The translations under genes and the position numbers were made by a program. This document shows, piece by piece, positions 24,289-32,314 of a stretch of 38,391 nt of DNA (the first letter of the stretch is position 1; each line of letters begins with the position of its first letter). The stretch covers positions 1 through 38,391 of the forward strand of contig JABDJV010000487.1 of NCBI GenBank assembly GCA_013003295.1, in the 5' to 3' direction. The notes beneath the pieces are model-generated. The model was not told the DNA's origin, searched no databases, and was given only the letters and a program-made list of their open reading frames with translations. This DNA is from Pyrinomonadaceae bacterium (GTDB taxonomy: Bacteria; Acidobacteriota; Blastocatellia; Pyrinomonadales; Pyrinomonadaceae).

Positions 24289-25299
24289 TTAGCTTAACTC
24301 CAGTACTACTTGTTCATCATCCTTTTCAAAGGGTTTCGATTTCAACCACGACGTCCAGCCCAACATCGGACGGCGCTTTGCGCGCGTGGTTAAAATACAG
24401 CTTGGAACCTGCCTCGCCTCGAGCCTAAGCTGGATATCAAAATCAAACTCCAAACCGATCAAAAATCTAACAACCGACGTGAGCGGTTTGTGAGCCGATC
24501 CGTCCGGCAAAAATGCTCGAAACTTCTTAAAAGGCATCGGACCCAAAACAAGTCGAAATTTAGATTGTTGGTCCCAAACACGGGTGCCAATAATCGCATC
24601 TACACCAAGCCCGCTATTCGCCTGGCTTAATTTTGTAATACTTTCTTTGTCTAATTCTAACCATTGACCGAAAAACTGGCGGCTTTTTGCGTTAATTCCA
24701 AAATAATCAGAAACAATTTGACCCAGCGAAAGCGCTGAATGCGGCTTTTGGGAGATCAACCCGCCGTAAGGCAAAAGAGATTCATCCTCCAGATGCATTC
24801 TCTTACGAAGGCCTTTCGTGCCGAGTCCGACAAAATCAAAGAGATAGTCGGTAAAGTCATCCTCGCCCCTTTCGTACGAAACCGGAAAGCGGTATTTCTC
24901 CCAGGCCCGGAAGAACATAGAAACGGCACGATGGGTGAAAATATCCATAAAGGCCCACATCGCCGTGTCTCTACGCCGGATCCGATCGAGGATCATTTCG
25001 GTGTAATGGATCGGAAGAACTCCGTTCATTCCGACCATGCCCATGAAATTTATGAGCATTTCCAATCTTTCTTCTTCAATTCGTTCGTCAAAGGAAGTCT
25101 GAAACGCGTGTATCTGGCTGGCAGGGAAGTCGAGGCCAATACGAGAACGAAACTGAACGATCTCCTCGTCCGGCATTGCGTCGCGGCCGACCGTTTTCTT
25201 TTCCGGGTAGATCTTTTCGAGGAGCCTTACCGCCTGAAAAAACTCAAAACGGTACGGTTCATCCAAGAGTTCTTGTTTTAGGGGCTTAAATTTTGCCAT
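24289..25299 (-). CDS. tssG: TssG (ImpH/VasB) baseplate protein
   Basis: A 336-aa protein of normal length for TssG, which forms the TssE-F-G-K wedges of the baseplate that docks on the membrane complex. The N-terminus YRFEFFQAVRLLEKIYP is characteristic of the family, as is IVQFRSRIGLDFPASQI soon after. NFMGMVGMNGVLPIHYTEMIL and DIFTHRAVSMFFRAWEKYR are further conserved blocks, and LGVDAIIGTRVWDQQSKFRLVLGP lies toward the C-terminus. No signal peptide or TM is present. It is followed within 18 nt by clpV and preceded by tssF with a 39-nt gap, so the genes are probably co-transcribed. Confidence 0.95.
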   Translation of the reverse strand: MAKFKPLKQELLDEPYRFEFFQAVRLLEKIYPEKKTVGRDAMPDEEIVQFRSRIGLDFPASQIHAFQTSFDERIEEERLEMLINFMGMVGMNGVLPIHYTEMILDRIRRRDTAMWAFMDIFTHRAVSMFFRAWEKYRFPVSYERGEDDFTDYLFDFVGLGTKGLRKRMHLEDESLLPYGGLISQKPHSALSLGQIVSDYFGINAKSRQFFGQWLELDKESITKLSQANSGLGVDAIIGTRVWDQQSKFRLVLGPMPFKKFRAFLPDGSAHKPLTSVVRFLIGLEFDFDIQLRLEARQVPSCILTTRAKRRPMLGWTSWLKSKPFEKDDEQVVLELS

Positions 25300-25338
25300 C
25301 TAAGATTATTGGCGCCAACTTACATTTGGAAATGGCGG

Positions 25339-27228
25339 CTAGAGCAGGATCTGCTCTCCCGTTCGCGGACGCCAACGCTTTATTTCTTCTTCTCGCTGCT
25401 CGGTTCTTAGCACCAGTTGGTTAAACGAATTAAGCGATGAGTACATTCCCAGAAACTTCTCTAAAATACTGGCAAACAAATAGACTCCGCTTCCTACGAA
25501 TTGTTCTTCATCAAAGGTGATCGTGGTTTCCAATCCGCGGACAAAACCCGCTCCTACCCGGTGACCGATCCTTCGAACGACGGGTTTTGCCTCAATACTC
25601 TTTAATCCTAATATTTGATTACGGGTCGCAGCCGAATCTTCGTGGTTGTAGAGATGCAGTATTTCCTGCAGAGCCTCCGGGGCCCCGTCTTCTCCGTTTA
25701 CAATCGATAAATAATTCAGATTGAGATGCGAGATCAAACGCCACTGTGCGGCGCGTCTTCGTTTCGGACGAATCGTCTCCGTCGGTTTGGTGAGGCACTT
25801 GACGCTTGAAAGAAGGGTTGTTCCTTCTACCTCAAAATCACTCTGCTTTCCTCCAAAGGGAAGCTTCGATGGAAGATCGCTGTTAGTGCAGGTCGTTTTA
25901 ACCGTGATCACCTCTGCAGCCGGGACGCTCGGGTTAAAATCACTGTCAACCAGCGTCATATACATTTCCGTGCCTTCGTCGTCCGGTCTTTGGGTATCCT
26001 GCCGCGTCGCATACCAGAAAGACTTTTCCATCTCCTCACCATAGGCGTGCCGAAGCGAGTAAAACGATGAAAATTGGCGAGATGAATTAGTTTTCGGATC
26101 CGTCGTGACGACATCGTCGATCGAATATATCTCGGTCGCGCTTTGCCGATGAACATCGGGAATTACATGATATTCATACTTTCGGCGGGACAAATAAATC
26201 GGATCGGCCGTTCGCGAAAAGAGATTTACGATCGGCGTACACCCCATCTTAAAAGTTTCGGATGTGATTGGGGATTTGGGCGGTGTAATGTCCTTTAGCC
26301 GAATCAAAATATCAAAATGACTTCCAAATTTCTTGTCGATCGCCTGGTCAAGCCCGTAGACATCAAAAAACAGGAATTTGTATGGAAATGCAAAGTATTC
26401 GCTGAGCAATCTGTAGCCTGCAAACGATCGTTTCGTATAGGGCAGTATTGCCTCGTCTTCTTTGAAGCCAACTTCTTTAATGACATCGTTTGTCAATACG
26501 ACCGGTTCGGCTACCTGAAGCTGAATATTTGTCAAAGTTTGCAAAGTCTTATTTCCGATCGGGGCTTCTTTTGCGGCAAATTCAACAGCCGAAACATGAT
26601 TGAAGATCATCTCATAAAGCTGATAGACCAATTGCGGGTCACCATTTAGGTAAAATCTCAAAAATTTGGGCGGTTCCCCGGTCGAACCGAGCCGCATCTC
26701 GCTCAAATTAGAATCGCCAAAACACCGCATACTAAGACGTATCGTGCTTTCCGCAAATTTTCCGCGACCGTCTTTTGGGGCCGGGGATTCGAGCGCTGCA
26801 TCTTCGATCTCGATCGGTACCAGCTGGGTGTCGTAGGCAGTTCGAAAACGGCAGGGAGTGCCCTCAACCGCACGAGAATTCAGCGTCGAGCCTCTGTCGA
26901 GGTTCTGAACGGCAGTCAATTTGTCGTTTGGTGAACCGTAAGTGGTTTGAGCGATCGCCATTGAGGGAATCGGCGCAAGATAATGAGGGTATAGGATGTT
27001 TAAAAACGACTCGGTGATCTCAGGAAGCTCGTCATCGAGTTTTAGGCTAACACGCCCCGTTAAGAACGAGAAGGCCTCGATCATCCGTTCTACGTGGGGA
27101 TCTTCAACTTTTTCTTCGTCGATCTCCAGACGCGCGGCAATCTTGGGGTATTTTCGAGCAAACTCTGCCCCCATTTTTCGCAAGAAGACAAGTTCTCGCT
27201 CATAATAGCCTAGCAATTCATCGCGCAT
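25339..27228 (-). CDS. tssF: TssF (ImpG/VasA) baseplate protein
   Basis: A 629-aa protein of normal TssF length; two TssF copies with one TssG make the core of each baseplate wedge. The N-terminus is diagnostic: YYERELVFLRKMGAEFARKYPKIAARL, then VEDPHVERMIEAFSFLTGRV and LDDELPEITESFLNILYPHYLAPIPSMAI. Later conserved parts include PYTKRSFAGYRLLSEYFAFPYKFLFFDV (membrane complex-facing region) and, near the end, FVRGLETTITFDEEQFVGSGVYLFASILEKFLGMYSSLNSF. It starts at an ATG without a strong Shine-Dalgarno site. tssE ends 42 nt upstream. Confidence 0.96.
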   Translation of the reverse strand: MRDELLGYYERELVFLRKMGAEFARKYPKIAARLEIDEEKVEDPHVERMIEAFSFLTGRVSLKLDDELPEITESFLNILYPHYLAPIPSMAIAQTTYGSPNDKLTAVQNLDRGSTLNSRAVEGTPCRFRTAYDTQLVPIEIEDAALESPAPKDGRGKFAESTIRLSMRCFGDSNLSEMRLGSTGEPPKFLRFYLNGDPQLVYQLYEMIFNHVSAVEFAAKEAPIGNKTLQTLTNIQLQVAEPVVLTNDVIKEVGFKEDEAILPYTKRSFAGYRLLSEYFAFPYKFLFFDVYGLDQAIDKKFGSHFDILIRLKDITPPKSPITSETFKMGCTPIVNLFSRTADPIYLSRRKYEYHVIPDVHRQSATEIYSIDDVVTTDPKTNSSRQFSSFYSLRHAYGEEMEKSFWYATRQDTQRPDDEGTEMYMTLVDSDFNPSVPAAEVITVKTTCTNSDLPSKLPFGGKQSDFEVEGTTLLSSVKCLTKPTETIRPKRRRAAQWRLISHLNLNYLSIVNGEDGAPEALQEILHLYNHEDSAATRNQILGLKSIEAKPVVRRIGHRVGAGFVRGLETTITFDEEQFVGSGVYLFASILEKFLGMYSSLNSFNQLVLRTEQREEEIKRWRPRTGEQILL

Positions 27229-27270
27229 TGATTAGTCTGCGAACAGTATATTATAGCTGGGATTTAATTT

Positions 27271-27756
27271 CTATCTTTGTTTTACGTCGAAATCTCCGCT
27301 TCCGAGCTCCAATACCGTGTCAAAAACTATTGGTTCGGGCGTAGGTTCAACATCAAGTCGGGCCTCGATCTTAAATCGGAGCTGTTTGTCCGTATTATCA
27401 AACGGCTCAAGTGAAATTTTGAGGTCCAGGAATCTTGGTTCGAACGTTTTGATCGTCTTTTCAACGTCTTCAATAAGCGCCTTCTGAATTTTCGGATTCT
27501 TTATACTTATGCCGGTGAGATCGTGCAAACCATACACGGCCAACGAGTTATTTACCTCTTCCAGGGTATCTGGAACGTCCATCACCGTTTTGCGAGTGTT
27601 CAATAACCATTCGAGATCCCTTCTAACCGATTGTTTAAGTTCCTGCAGCGATTTGGACCGAGACTTGGCAGGTTCGGTAGAAATCCTCGGTTCAAAATCA
27701 AGTAGTCGGTCGATTATCGATGGCGTAACTTTAATTTCCAGGTCTTTTCGCGACAT
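27271..27756 (-). CDS. tssE: TssE, gp25-like baseplate protein
   Basis: A 161-aa protein of the gp25/lysozyme-like family that sits at the base of the sheath. Recognisable parts are PSIIDRLLDFEP near the N-terminus, SLQELKQSVRRDLEWLLNTRK (the conserved R-D-L-E-W-L-L-N segment) and VNNSLAVYGLHDLTGISI. The frame is open upstream to 27876, but those first 40 codons run through the hairpin and T-tract that follow hcp, and the family starts just before the PSIIDRLLD block. The ATG at 27756 is therefore chosen, although its Shine-Dalgarno is weak. It lies between hcp and tssF on the same strand. Confidence 0.92.
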   Translation of the reverse strand: MSRKDLEIKVTPSIIDRLLDFEPRISTEPAKSRSKSLQELKQSVRRDLEWLLNTRKTVMDVPDTLEEVNNSLAVYGLHDLTGISIKNPKIQKALIEDVEKTIKTFEPRFLDLKISLEPFDNTDKQLRFKIEARLDVEPTPEPIVFDTVLELGSGDFDVKQR

Positions 27757-27833
27757 TTTTATATTTATCGGGTTAAAAGATATTGTGCGATATCCGGCGA
27801 AACGAGCATCATAGCTCGACAAGATTCGCAGGC

Positions 27834-27878
27834 TAAAAAAATTAGTTGCTCGCGGTTCCTCAGAACCGGCGAGCAACT
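27834..27878 (-). terminator. strong terminator after hcp
   Basis: On the minus strand, 21 nt after the hcp stop codon, AGTTGCTCGCCGGTTC pairs with GAACCGCGAGCAACT (about 15 bp with one bulged base, 4-nt loop), followed by AATTTTTTTAG. It is a textbook Rho-independent terminator. It probably reduces read-through so that hcp mRNA exceeds that of the downstream baseplate genes. It also overlaps the upstream part of the open frame of tssE, which argues for the shorter TssE start. Confidence 0.85.
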
Positions 27879-27898
27879 GTTTATTTGGTTAGGCTCAA

Positions 27899-28384
27899 TT
27901 AAACTTTCTTATTGAGCTTCAGGTCGTATCCAGCTTTAATTGAAGACTCGAGACCACCTTTCGCATCCTGCATCTTATAATCAAATTCGATCTTCGTGTA
28001 GTTGAAGGAAATCTGATCCATAGGAACCAAGTCTCCATCCGATCCGCCCGTTTGATATGAACTGATCAAGAGATCGGTAAACTTGATGATAAAGAACTCT
28101 TCCTGTTTTCCACCTGCTTTACGGCAAGTTAATACAGCTGAAGGGATATGTTCACCGGTTGCACACGCCAACATTAATTTGGGCGATGCTTTATTGAATT
28201 TCGTTACAAAATTAAAATCCTGCATGGAAACTTTTCCTGCGCCGCCGCCGCCGCCGAAGTGTTGTGATCCGGCGTTCGTTTCGCCCCATGACCATGATAA
28301 AACATCTATTTCTTTTTTGTGTTTGTCGTCGGAAGACTCCCCTTCAACTCCTTCAATCTTCAAGAAAAAATCTGACTGTGCCAT
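27899..28384 (-). CDS. hcp: Hcp (TssD) inner-tube protein
   Basis: A 161-aa Hcp of normal size; hexameric rings stack into the tube expelled by sheath contraction, and Hcp is also secreted. The family pattern is clear: FFLKIEGVEGESSD, IDVLSWSWGETN, VSMQDFNFVTKFNKASPKLMLACATGEHIPSAVLTCRKAGG, FFIIKFTDLLISSYQTGG and the C-terminal ISFNYTKIEFDYKMQDAKG. There is no C-terminal toxin extension. GGAG lies 8 nt before the ATG. The gene has terminator-like structures on both sides (28562-28617 before it, 27834-27878 after it), so it is likely its own transcription unit within the cluster. Confidence 0.97.
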   Translation of the reverse strand: MAQSDFFLKIEGVEGESSDDKHKKEIDVLSWSWGETNAGSQHFGGGGGAGKVSMQDFNFVTKFNKASPKLMLACATGEHIPSAVLTCRKAGGKQEEFFIIKFTDLLISSYQTGGSDGDLVPMDQISFNYTKIEFDYKMQDAKGGLESSIKAGYDLKLNKKV

Positions 28385-28520
28385 TATTGTAATCTCCTTT
28401 TTGTTTGAACTCTTTGGTCAAACGTCTTAATTAGTTTTGATTTTCAAAGTAAAATCTCTATTTTAGAATCGCTCTTGAGTTTCTTTATTCTCATCGGCTA
28501 CAGTTTTAAGACGCTAACCC

Positions 28521-28556
28521 AAAAGTTTTTTGCGAAGGTTTCCAAAAAAAACTTTT
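28521..28556. repeat. AT-rich inverted repeat upstream of hcp
   Basis: AAAAGTTTTTT (28521-28531) is the exact reverse complement of AAAAAACTTTT (28546-28556), with a 14-nt loop that can itself pair weakly (GGTTTCC region). It lies about 140 nt before the hcp start. It may be a second termination hairpin for tssBC transcripts or an operator in the hcp promoter region. No convincing -35/-10 pair was found between it and hcp. Confidence 0.5.
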
Positions 28557-28561
28557 ACGGT

Positions 28562-28617
28562 CAAAAAAGTTGCAGAAAGCCTTACTCTTTATAGAAAAAA
28601 GCAGGGACTTTCTGCAA
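28562..28617 (-). terminator. terminator-like inverted repeat after tssC
   Basis: On the minus strand TTGCAGAAAG (28608-28617) pairs with CTTTCTGCAA (28570-28579), followed by CTTTTTTG. The stem is 10 bp and perfect, but the intervening loop is long (28 nt), so strength is uncertain. It starts 35 nt after the tssC stop codon and would separate tssBC from hcp. Confidence 0.6.
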
Positions 28618-28651
28618 TCGATTCGAATCAACCAACTACGTGGCGTATCGT

Positions 28652-30139
28652 TTAGCCCTGTGCAGGCGGCGGAAGCTCAGCAACCAACCGTAATGAAACT
28701 GAAAGCTCATCCAATTGAAAATGAGGTCTCAGGAATGCTACCGCGCGATAACATCCGGGTTTGCCCGGAACCTCGGCGACATCTACCCGCGCTTCCCTCA
28801 GCGGATATTCGGCCTTAACCGATTGCGAAGCCGTGTCGTCTTCGGTCACATAATTCTTGATCCAGCGGTTCAAGAAATACTCTGCGTCTTTTCGCGACAT
28901 AAAACTACCGATCTTGTCCCGCATCATTGCCTTCAGGTAATGAGCGAAACGCGAAACGGCGAGTATATATTGCAGCTGCGAAGATAAGCGTGCATTTGCA
29001 TTCGCTTCATCGGTGTCGTATTTCTTCGGCTTGTTCGCCGATTGAGTTGCGAAGAACGCCGCATAATCGGTGTCCTTACAGTGCACCAGAGGGATGAAAC
29101 CATTGTCGGCAAATTCTTTCTCGCGCCTGTCCGTGATCGCAACCTCGGTCGGACATTTCATCGCTACTTCGCCTTCATCAGTTCTAAACGTGTGCGTCGG
29201 AAGTCCGTCAACCAATCCACCGCCTTCAACGCCGCGGATCGCAACACACCAACCGTGCATTGAGAACGCTTCTGTCAAACGGGTACCGAGAGCATATGCC
29301 GCGTTAGACCACAGGTATTTCTTGTGGTCGGTTCCGTCGACATCTTCTTCAAAACGAAATGTCTCTGTTGGCCTTGTCGCCTCACCGTAGGGTTCGCGTC
29401 CAAGGACATGAGGAAGTGTAAGACCGACATAGCGTGAATCCTCAGATTCTCTAAAACTTCGCCACTTCATATATTCCGTGCGGTCGAATATCTTCGAAAC
29501 ATCCCTGACTTCAGACATTTCAGAAAACTCATCCCAGCCAAATAGATCGGCTGAAGCAGCACTCAAGAAAGGAGCGTGGGCTGCTGCCGCTACTTGCGAC
29601 ATGTTTTCCAATAGGGCCATATCTTGCGGATGATTTCCAAATTCGAAGTCGCCTATAAGAGCTCCATAAGGTGCTCCACCGAAGGTTCCATATTCTTCTT
29701 CATAGATCTTCTTGAACATGTTCGACTGATCGAATTCGAGCGCTCGCTCAAAGTCCTTAAGAAGCTCTTTTTTCGTACACGAAATCACACGAAGCTTGAG
29801 CATGTTGTTGGTAAGGCTGTTTTTAACCAGATGGTGGATTCCGCGCCAGGAGCCTTCCAGCTTCTGGAAATCCTCGTGGTGCATGATTTCATTCATCTGC
29901 GCCGTAACTAACCGGTCGATCTCCGCGATGCGGGCATTAATGGTCGCGTCCATGTTTTTGGACATCGTCAATTCGCCGCTCATCACCTGACCGACAAATT
30001 CGCCGATCATGTCCTTTGCACGCTCTTTTTGGAAATCGTCACGTGCCAATTTCCCCTCGGTCAAGATTTGATCAAGAAGACCAACTTCCTGTTCCTGTTC
30101 TTCTACTTGAACTTCTTCTTGTTTCTTTTGTTTAGCCAT
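28652..30139 (-). CDS. tssC: TssC (VipB) contractile sheath large subunit
   Basis: A 495-aa protein, standard length for the large sheath subunit that polymerises with TssB. Typical blocks are LEGSWRGIHHLVKNS, LKLRVISCTKKELLKDFERA, EEEYGTFGGAPYGALIGDFEF, FLSAASADLFGWDEFSEM, WRSFRESEDSRYVGLTLPHVLGREPYG and SRFAHYLKAMMRDKIGSF. The N-terminal 20 residues are very rich in Gln, Glu and Val. An AGGAG site lies before the ATG, 5 nt after tssB stops, so the two are translated together. Followed by a terminator-like inverted repeat. Confidence 0.97.
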   Translation of the reverse strand: MAKQKKQEEVQVEEQEQEVGLLDQILTEGKLARDDFQKERAKDMIGEFVGQVMSGELTMSKNMDATINARIAEIDRLVTAQMNEIMHHEDFQKLEGSWRGIHHLVKNSLTNNMLKLRVISCTKKELLKDFERALEFDQSNMFKKIYEEEYGTFGGAPYGALIGDFEFGNHPQDMALLENMSQVAAAAHAPFLSAASADLFGWDEFSEMSEVRDVSKIFDRTEYMKWRSFRESEDSRYVGLTLPHVLGREPYGEATRPTETFRFEEDVDGTDHKKYLWSNAAYALGTRLTEAFSMHGWCVAIRGVEGGGLVDGLPTHTFRTDEGEVAMKCPTEVAITDRREKEFADNGFIPLVHCKDTDYAAFFATQSANKPKKYDTDEANANARLSSQLQYILAVSRFAHYLKAMMRDKIGSFMSRKDAEYFLNRWIKNYVTEDDTASQSVKAEYPLREARVDVAEVPGKPGCYRAVAFLRPHFQLDELSVSLRLVAELPPPAQG

Positions 30140-30144
30140 TTAAT

Positions 30145-30669
30145 TTACTCCTCCTTTCCTGCGTCGTCATCCAAACCGAGTGTGTCGCTCAATTCTTTTT
30201 GCTTGTCAGCATCCGCAATGATGTCTTCCAACATAGTTTCCAATTTGTCGTTTCCATCCATTTTCGAACGCAGATCGGATAGTTTTTGACGTGCCTCAAC
30301 CAATTTCCGTAGCGGTTCTACCTGCTGTACGATTTGATCGGGCTCGAAATCTTCGATGTTGTTGAAATTAAGCTCGATTCCCATCTTGCTTCCATCATCC
30401 TGCAGTTTGTTTTCGATCGTGTAAGCCAGCCTCGGCTTCATACCGGCCATAACTGCGTTGAAGTTGTCCGGATCGATCTCAACAAACTTCCTGTTTTTCA
30501 GCGCTGGCAATGGATCTTCCGGTTTTCCAACAAAATCTCCCATTACGCCAAGAACAAATGGTAGCTCTTTCATTTCAATCGCATCACCGACTTCCACATC
30601 GTAAGTAATTTGGACCCGTGGAGGACGAACGCGATCTAATTTCTTCTGTAAACTTTCTCTTGTTGCCAT
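30145..30669 (-). CDS. tssB: TssB (VipA) contractile sheath small subunit
   Basis: A 174-aa protein of normal TssB length. Family pattern: SLQKKLDRVRPPRVQITYDVEVGDA, ELPFVLGVMGDFVG, LKNRKFVEIDPDNFNAVMAGMKPRLAYTIENKL and FEPDQIVQQVEPLRKLVEARQKL. The acidic C-terminus (DDDAGKEE) is longer and more charged than average. In other systems ClpV and TagJ contact the TssB side of the sheath. AAAGGAG lies 8 nt before the ATG. It follows tssA at 124 nt, a gap without an obvious terminator. Confidence 0.96.
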   Translation of the reverse strand: MATRESLQKKLDRVRPPRVQITYDVEVGDAIEMKELPFVLGVMGDFVGKPEDPLPALKNRKFVEIDPDNFNAVMAGMKPRLAYTIENKLQDDGSKMGIELNFNNIEDFEPDQIVQQVEPLRKLVEARQKLSDLRSKMDGNDKLETMLEDIIADADKQKELSDTLGLDDDAGKEE

Positions 30670-30793
30670 CTTTTATCTCCTTTCAATTAATATTTACTCT
30701 TTTATTCCGATTTTTATGTTTCACATATCGTACATCAGCAGGCTGTCATCAATCAATTTTTTTAAAAAAGGCCGCCAATTGCTTTACTTAAAG

Positions 30794-32134
30794 TTACCAA
30801 TCCTCTTCCGCGGCAGCTTCTTGGGCTTCTTCACCGCCTTCATTGTTTTCTTCGCCCCAGGCGTCTTCAGCCCCTCCGGAGCCGAATCCTAAGGTTTCAC
30901 GGAGCTGGCCAAGTACGGTCTCATCCTTTATGACCTCGGTGAGCCAACTGTCGAGAGGCATCCTGCCCCATTTCACCGCCCGATTAACCAGGTACGAGAC
31001 CGGGCTATGGGGCTCGGTTTGTGAGAAGAATTTCGCCACCTCGGTCAAACGGCTCAATGCCTGGGCGCGATTTTTTATAGCACCACCGGCTGAAAATCCA
31101 CCTGCATTTCCGCCACGATTTTCTCCTTCCACGCCGTCCTCCATTTCTGCATACTCGTCAACGGGATCGGGCTCTTCGCCCCGTTTTTTGTCCAGAAGCT
31201 TATCCGCGCGAGTTTGAATATCTTCAAGAGCCTTTTTCAAATCATTCATACTCGCGGCCTGCTTCGGATCAAACCATTTTTCCGCGACCTTGTTCAGAGT
31301 TTCGTATTCTTCCCAACATTCCTTGAGTACAAAATCCAGTTCCTCGTAAAATGCCCTCTTTGAAGACGCGACGGCCACCTTCCATTTATCTGCGGTCGTT
31401 CTGTTTTGTTTTTCGGCTATCTCCTTCAGCTCTGTGAATTTTTCGCGTTCAGCCGTATCAAGTGCTTCAATATTATCGGGAATATCGAATGTTTTTGCGT
31501 CACGATAGTCCATTAGACCGTAACCCCTCTCGGTGATCGGGGCCTTTAATGTCGAAAACGCTGCTTCCCGGTCCATCCATTCGATCGCATTGGCACGTCC
31601 TTCTTCGTCGCCTTCATCGACTTCAGGGAATGCTGTTTCCCAAAAGTTATCGATCAGGCCCGACATGAGTTTCAGGCTATCCCGCAAGCCTGCAAAACCG
31701 TGTTCTCTTATCAAAGACTCCGAAAGCCAGGCAGCAATTTGTAAGTCTTTGGTTTCATTCGCAAGAGTATTTGTCGCGATCTCGATCACTTTTTTATAGT
31801 CCGCTACCTTTAACTCGTGCTCCCATTCACCGAGGTTGAGATCATCGTCGGCACGACGTGCTTCATTGATCTCATCGTATACGCCCGAGTAGCGAACGCT
31901 CTCGCCAGCCGGGTTTTCATCCGATATCGGCTTCAACAGAGTCTCCAGGTCGATGACCGGCGGCTTGGACCGTGGGTCCGGTTCTTTTTCCGGCTCAGTT
32001 TCCCCGGTATCGGTTTCTTCCGGATCGGCTTCTTCGGTCTTGGTTTCCTCAGCCTCAACCTCTGGGGTCTCCTCTGCTGCCTCTTCGACCGGCTCTTCAG
32101 CCTGTTCCTCTACGTTTTCTGTTTCATCGCTCAT
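30794..32134 (-). CDS. tssA: TssA (ImpA) baseplate/sheath cap protein with acidic ends
   Basis: A 446-aa TssA. The ImpA_N domain spans about 59-205 (VIDLETLLKPISDENPAGESVRYSGVYDEI, NLGEWEHELKVADYKKVIEIA, LPEVDEGDEEGRANAIEWMDR region). The C-terminal VasJ-like part is RAQALSRLTEVAKFFSQTEPHSPVSYLVNRAVKWGRMPLDSWL (about 358-400). TssA starts sheath assembly and can cap the distal end. Two things are unusual: residues 1-56 are almost only Glu, Asp, Thr and Pro, and the last 30 residues (GEENNEGGEEAQEAAAEEDW) are again highly acidic. Between them lies a Gly-rich linker (GGNAGGFSAGG). tagJ lies 180 nt upstream, tssB 124 nt downstream. Confidence 0.94.
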   Translation of the reverse strand: MSDETENVEEQAEEPVEEAAEETPEVEAEETKTEEADPEETDTGETEPEKEPDPRSKPPVIDLETLLKPISDENPAGESVRYSGVYDEINEARRADDDLNLGEWEHELKVADYKKVIEIATNTLANETKDLQIAAWLSESLIREHGFAGLRDSLKLMSGLIDNFWETAFPEVDEGDEEGRANAIEWMDREAAFSTLKAPITERGYGLMDYRDAKTFDIPDNIEALDTAEREKFTELKEIAEKQNRTTADKWKVAVASSKRAFYEELDFVLKECWEEYETLNKVAEKWFDPKQAASMNDLKKALEDIQTRADKLLDKKRGEEPDPVDEYAEMEDGVEGENRGGNAGGFSAGGAIKNRAQALSRLTEVAKFFSQTEPHSPVSYLVNRAVKWGRMPLDSWLTEVIKDETVLGQLRETLGFGSGGAEDAWGEENNEGGEEAQEAAAEEDW

Positions 32135-32264
32135 TTATAGAAATCTCCGATGCCTCCGGCCCCGTCAATACTTCAAAAAAATCAACGGGATGCGGGTTTA
32201 TCAATAGACACAATCTGCTTGCTTAAACTATAAAAACCTTTAAAGCTCTAAGAATTCCTTTTAT

Positions 32265-32300
32265 TTGTACACCCTACGGTGGTTGTACACCCTACGGTGG
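32265..32300. repeat. 18-bp perfect tandem repeat between tagJ and tssA
   Basis: TTGTACACCCTACGGTGG occurs twice head-to-tail (32265-32282 and 32283-32300) without mismatch. Each copy holds a small CACC/GGTG inverted pair. It lies in the 180-nt gap between tagJ and tssA, about 15 nt after the tagJ stop codon on the minus strand. Its role is unknown. Confidence 0.85.
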
Positions 32301-32314
32301 ACGAAAGGCTATAT

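Noticed and set aside
27250-27255. TATAAT on the minus strand between tssE and tssF as a promoter
   Set aside because: No -35-like sequence at 16-18 nt and an AT-rich gap where such hexamers are expected by chance.
27757-27876. Upstream extension of TssE by 40 residues
   Set aside because: The codons pass through the hcp terminator hairpin and T-tract, and the extra residues do not fit the TssE family start.
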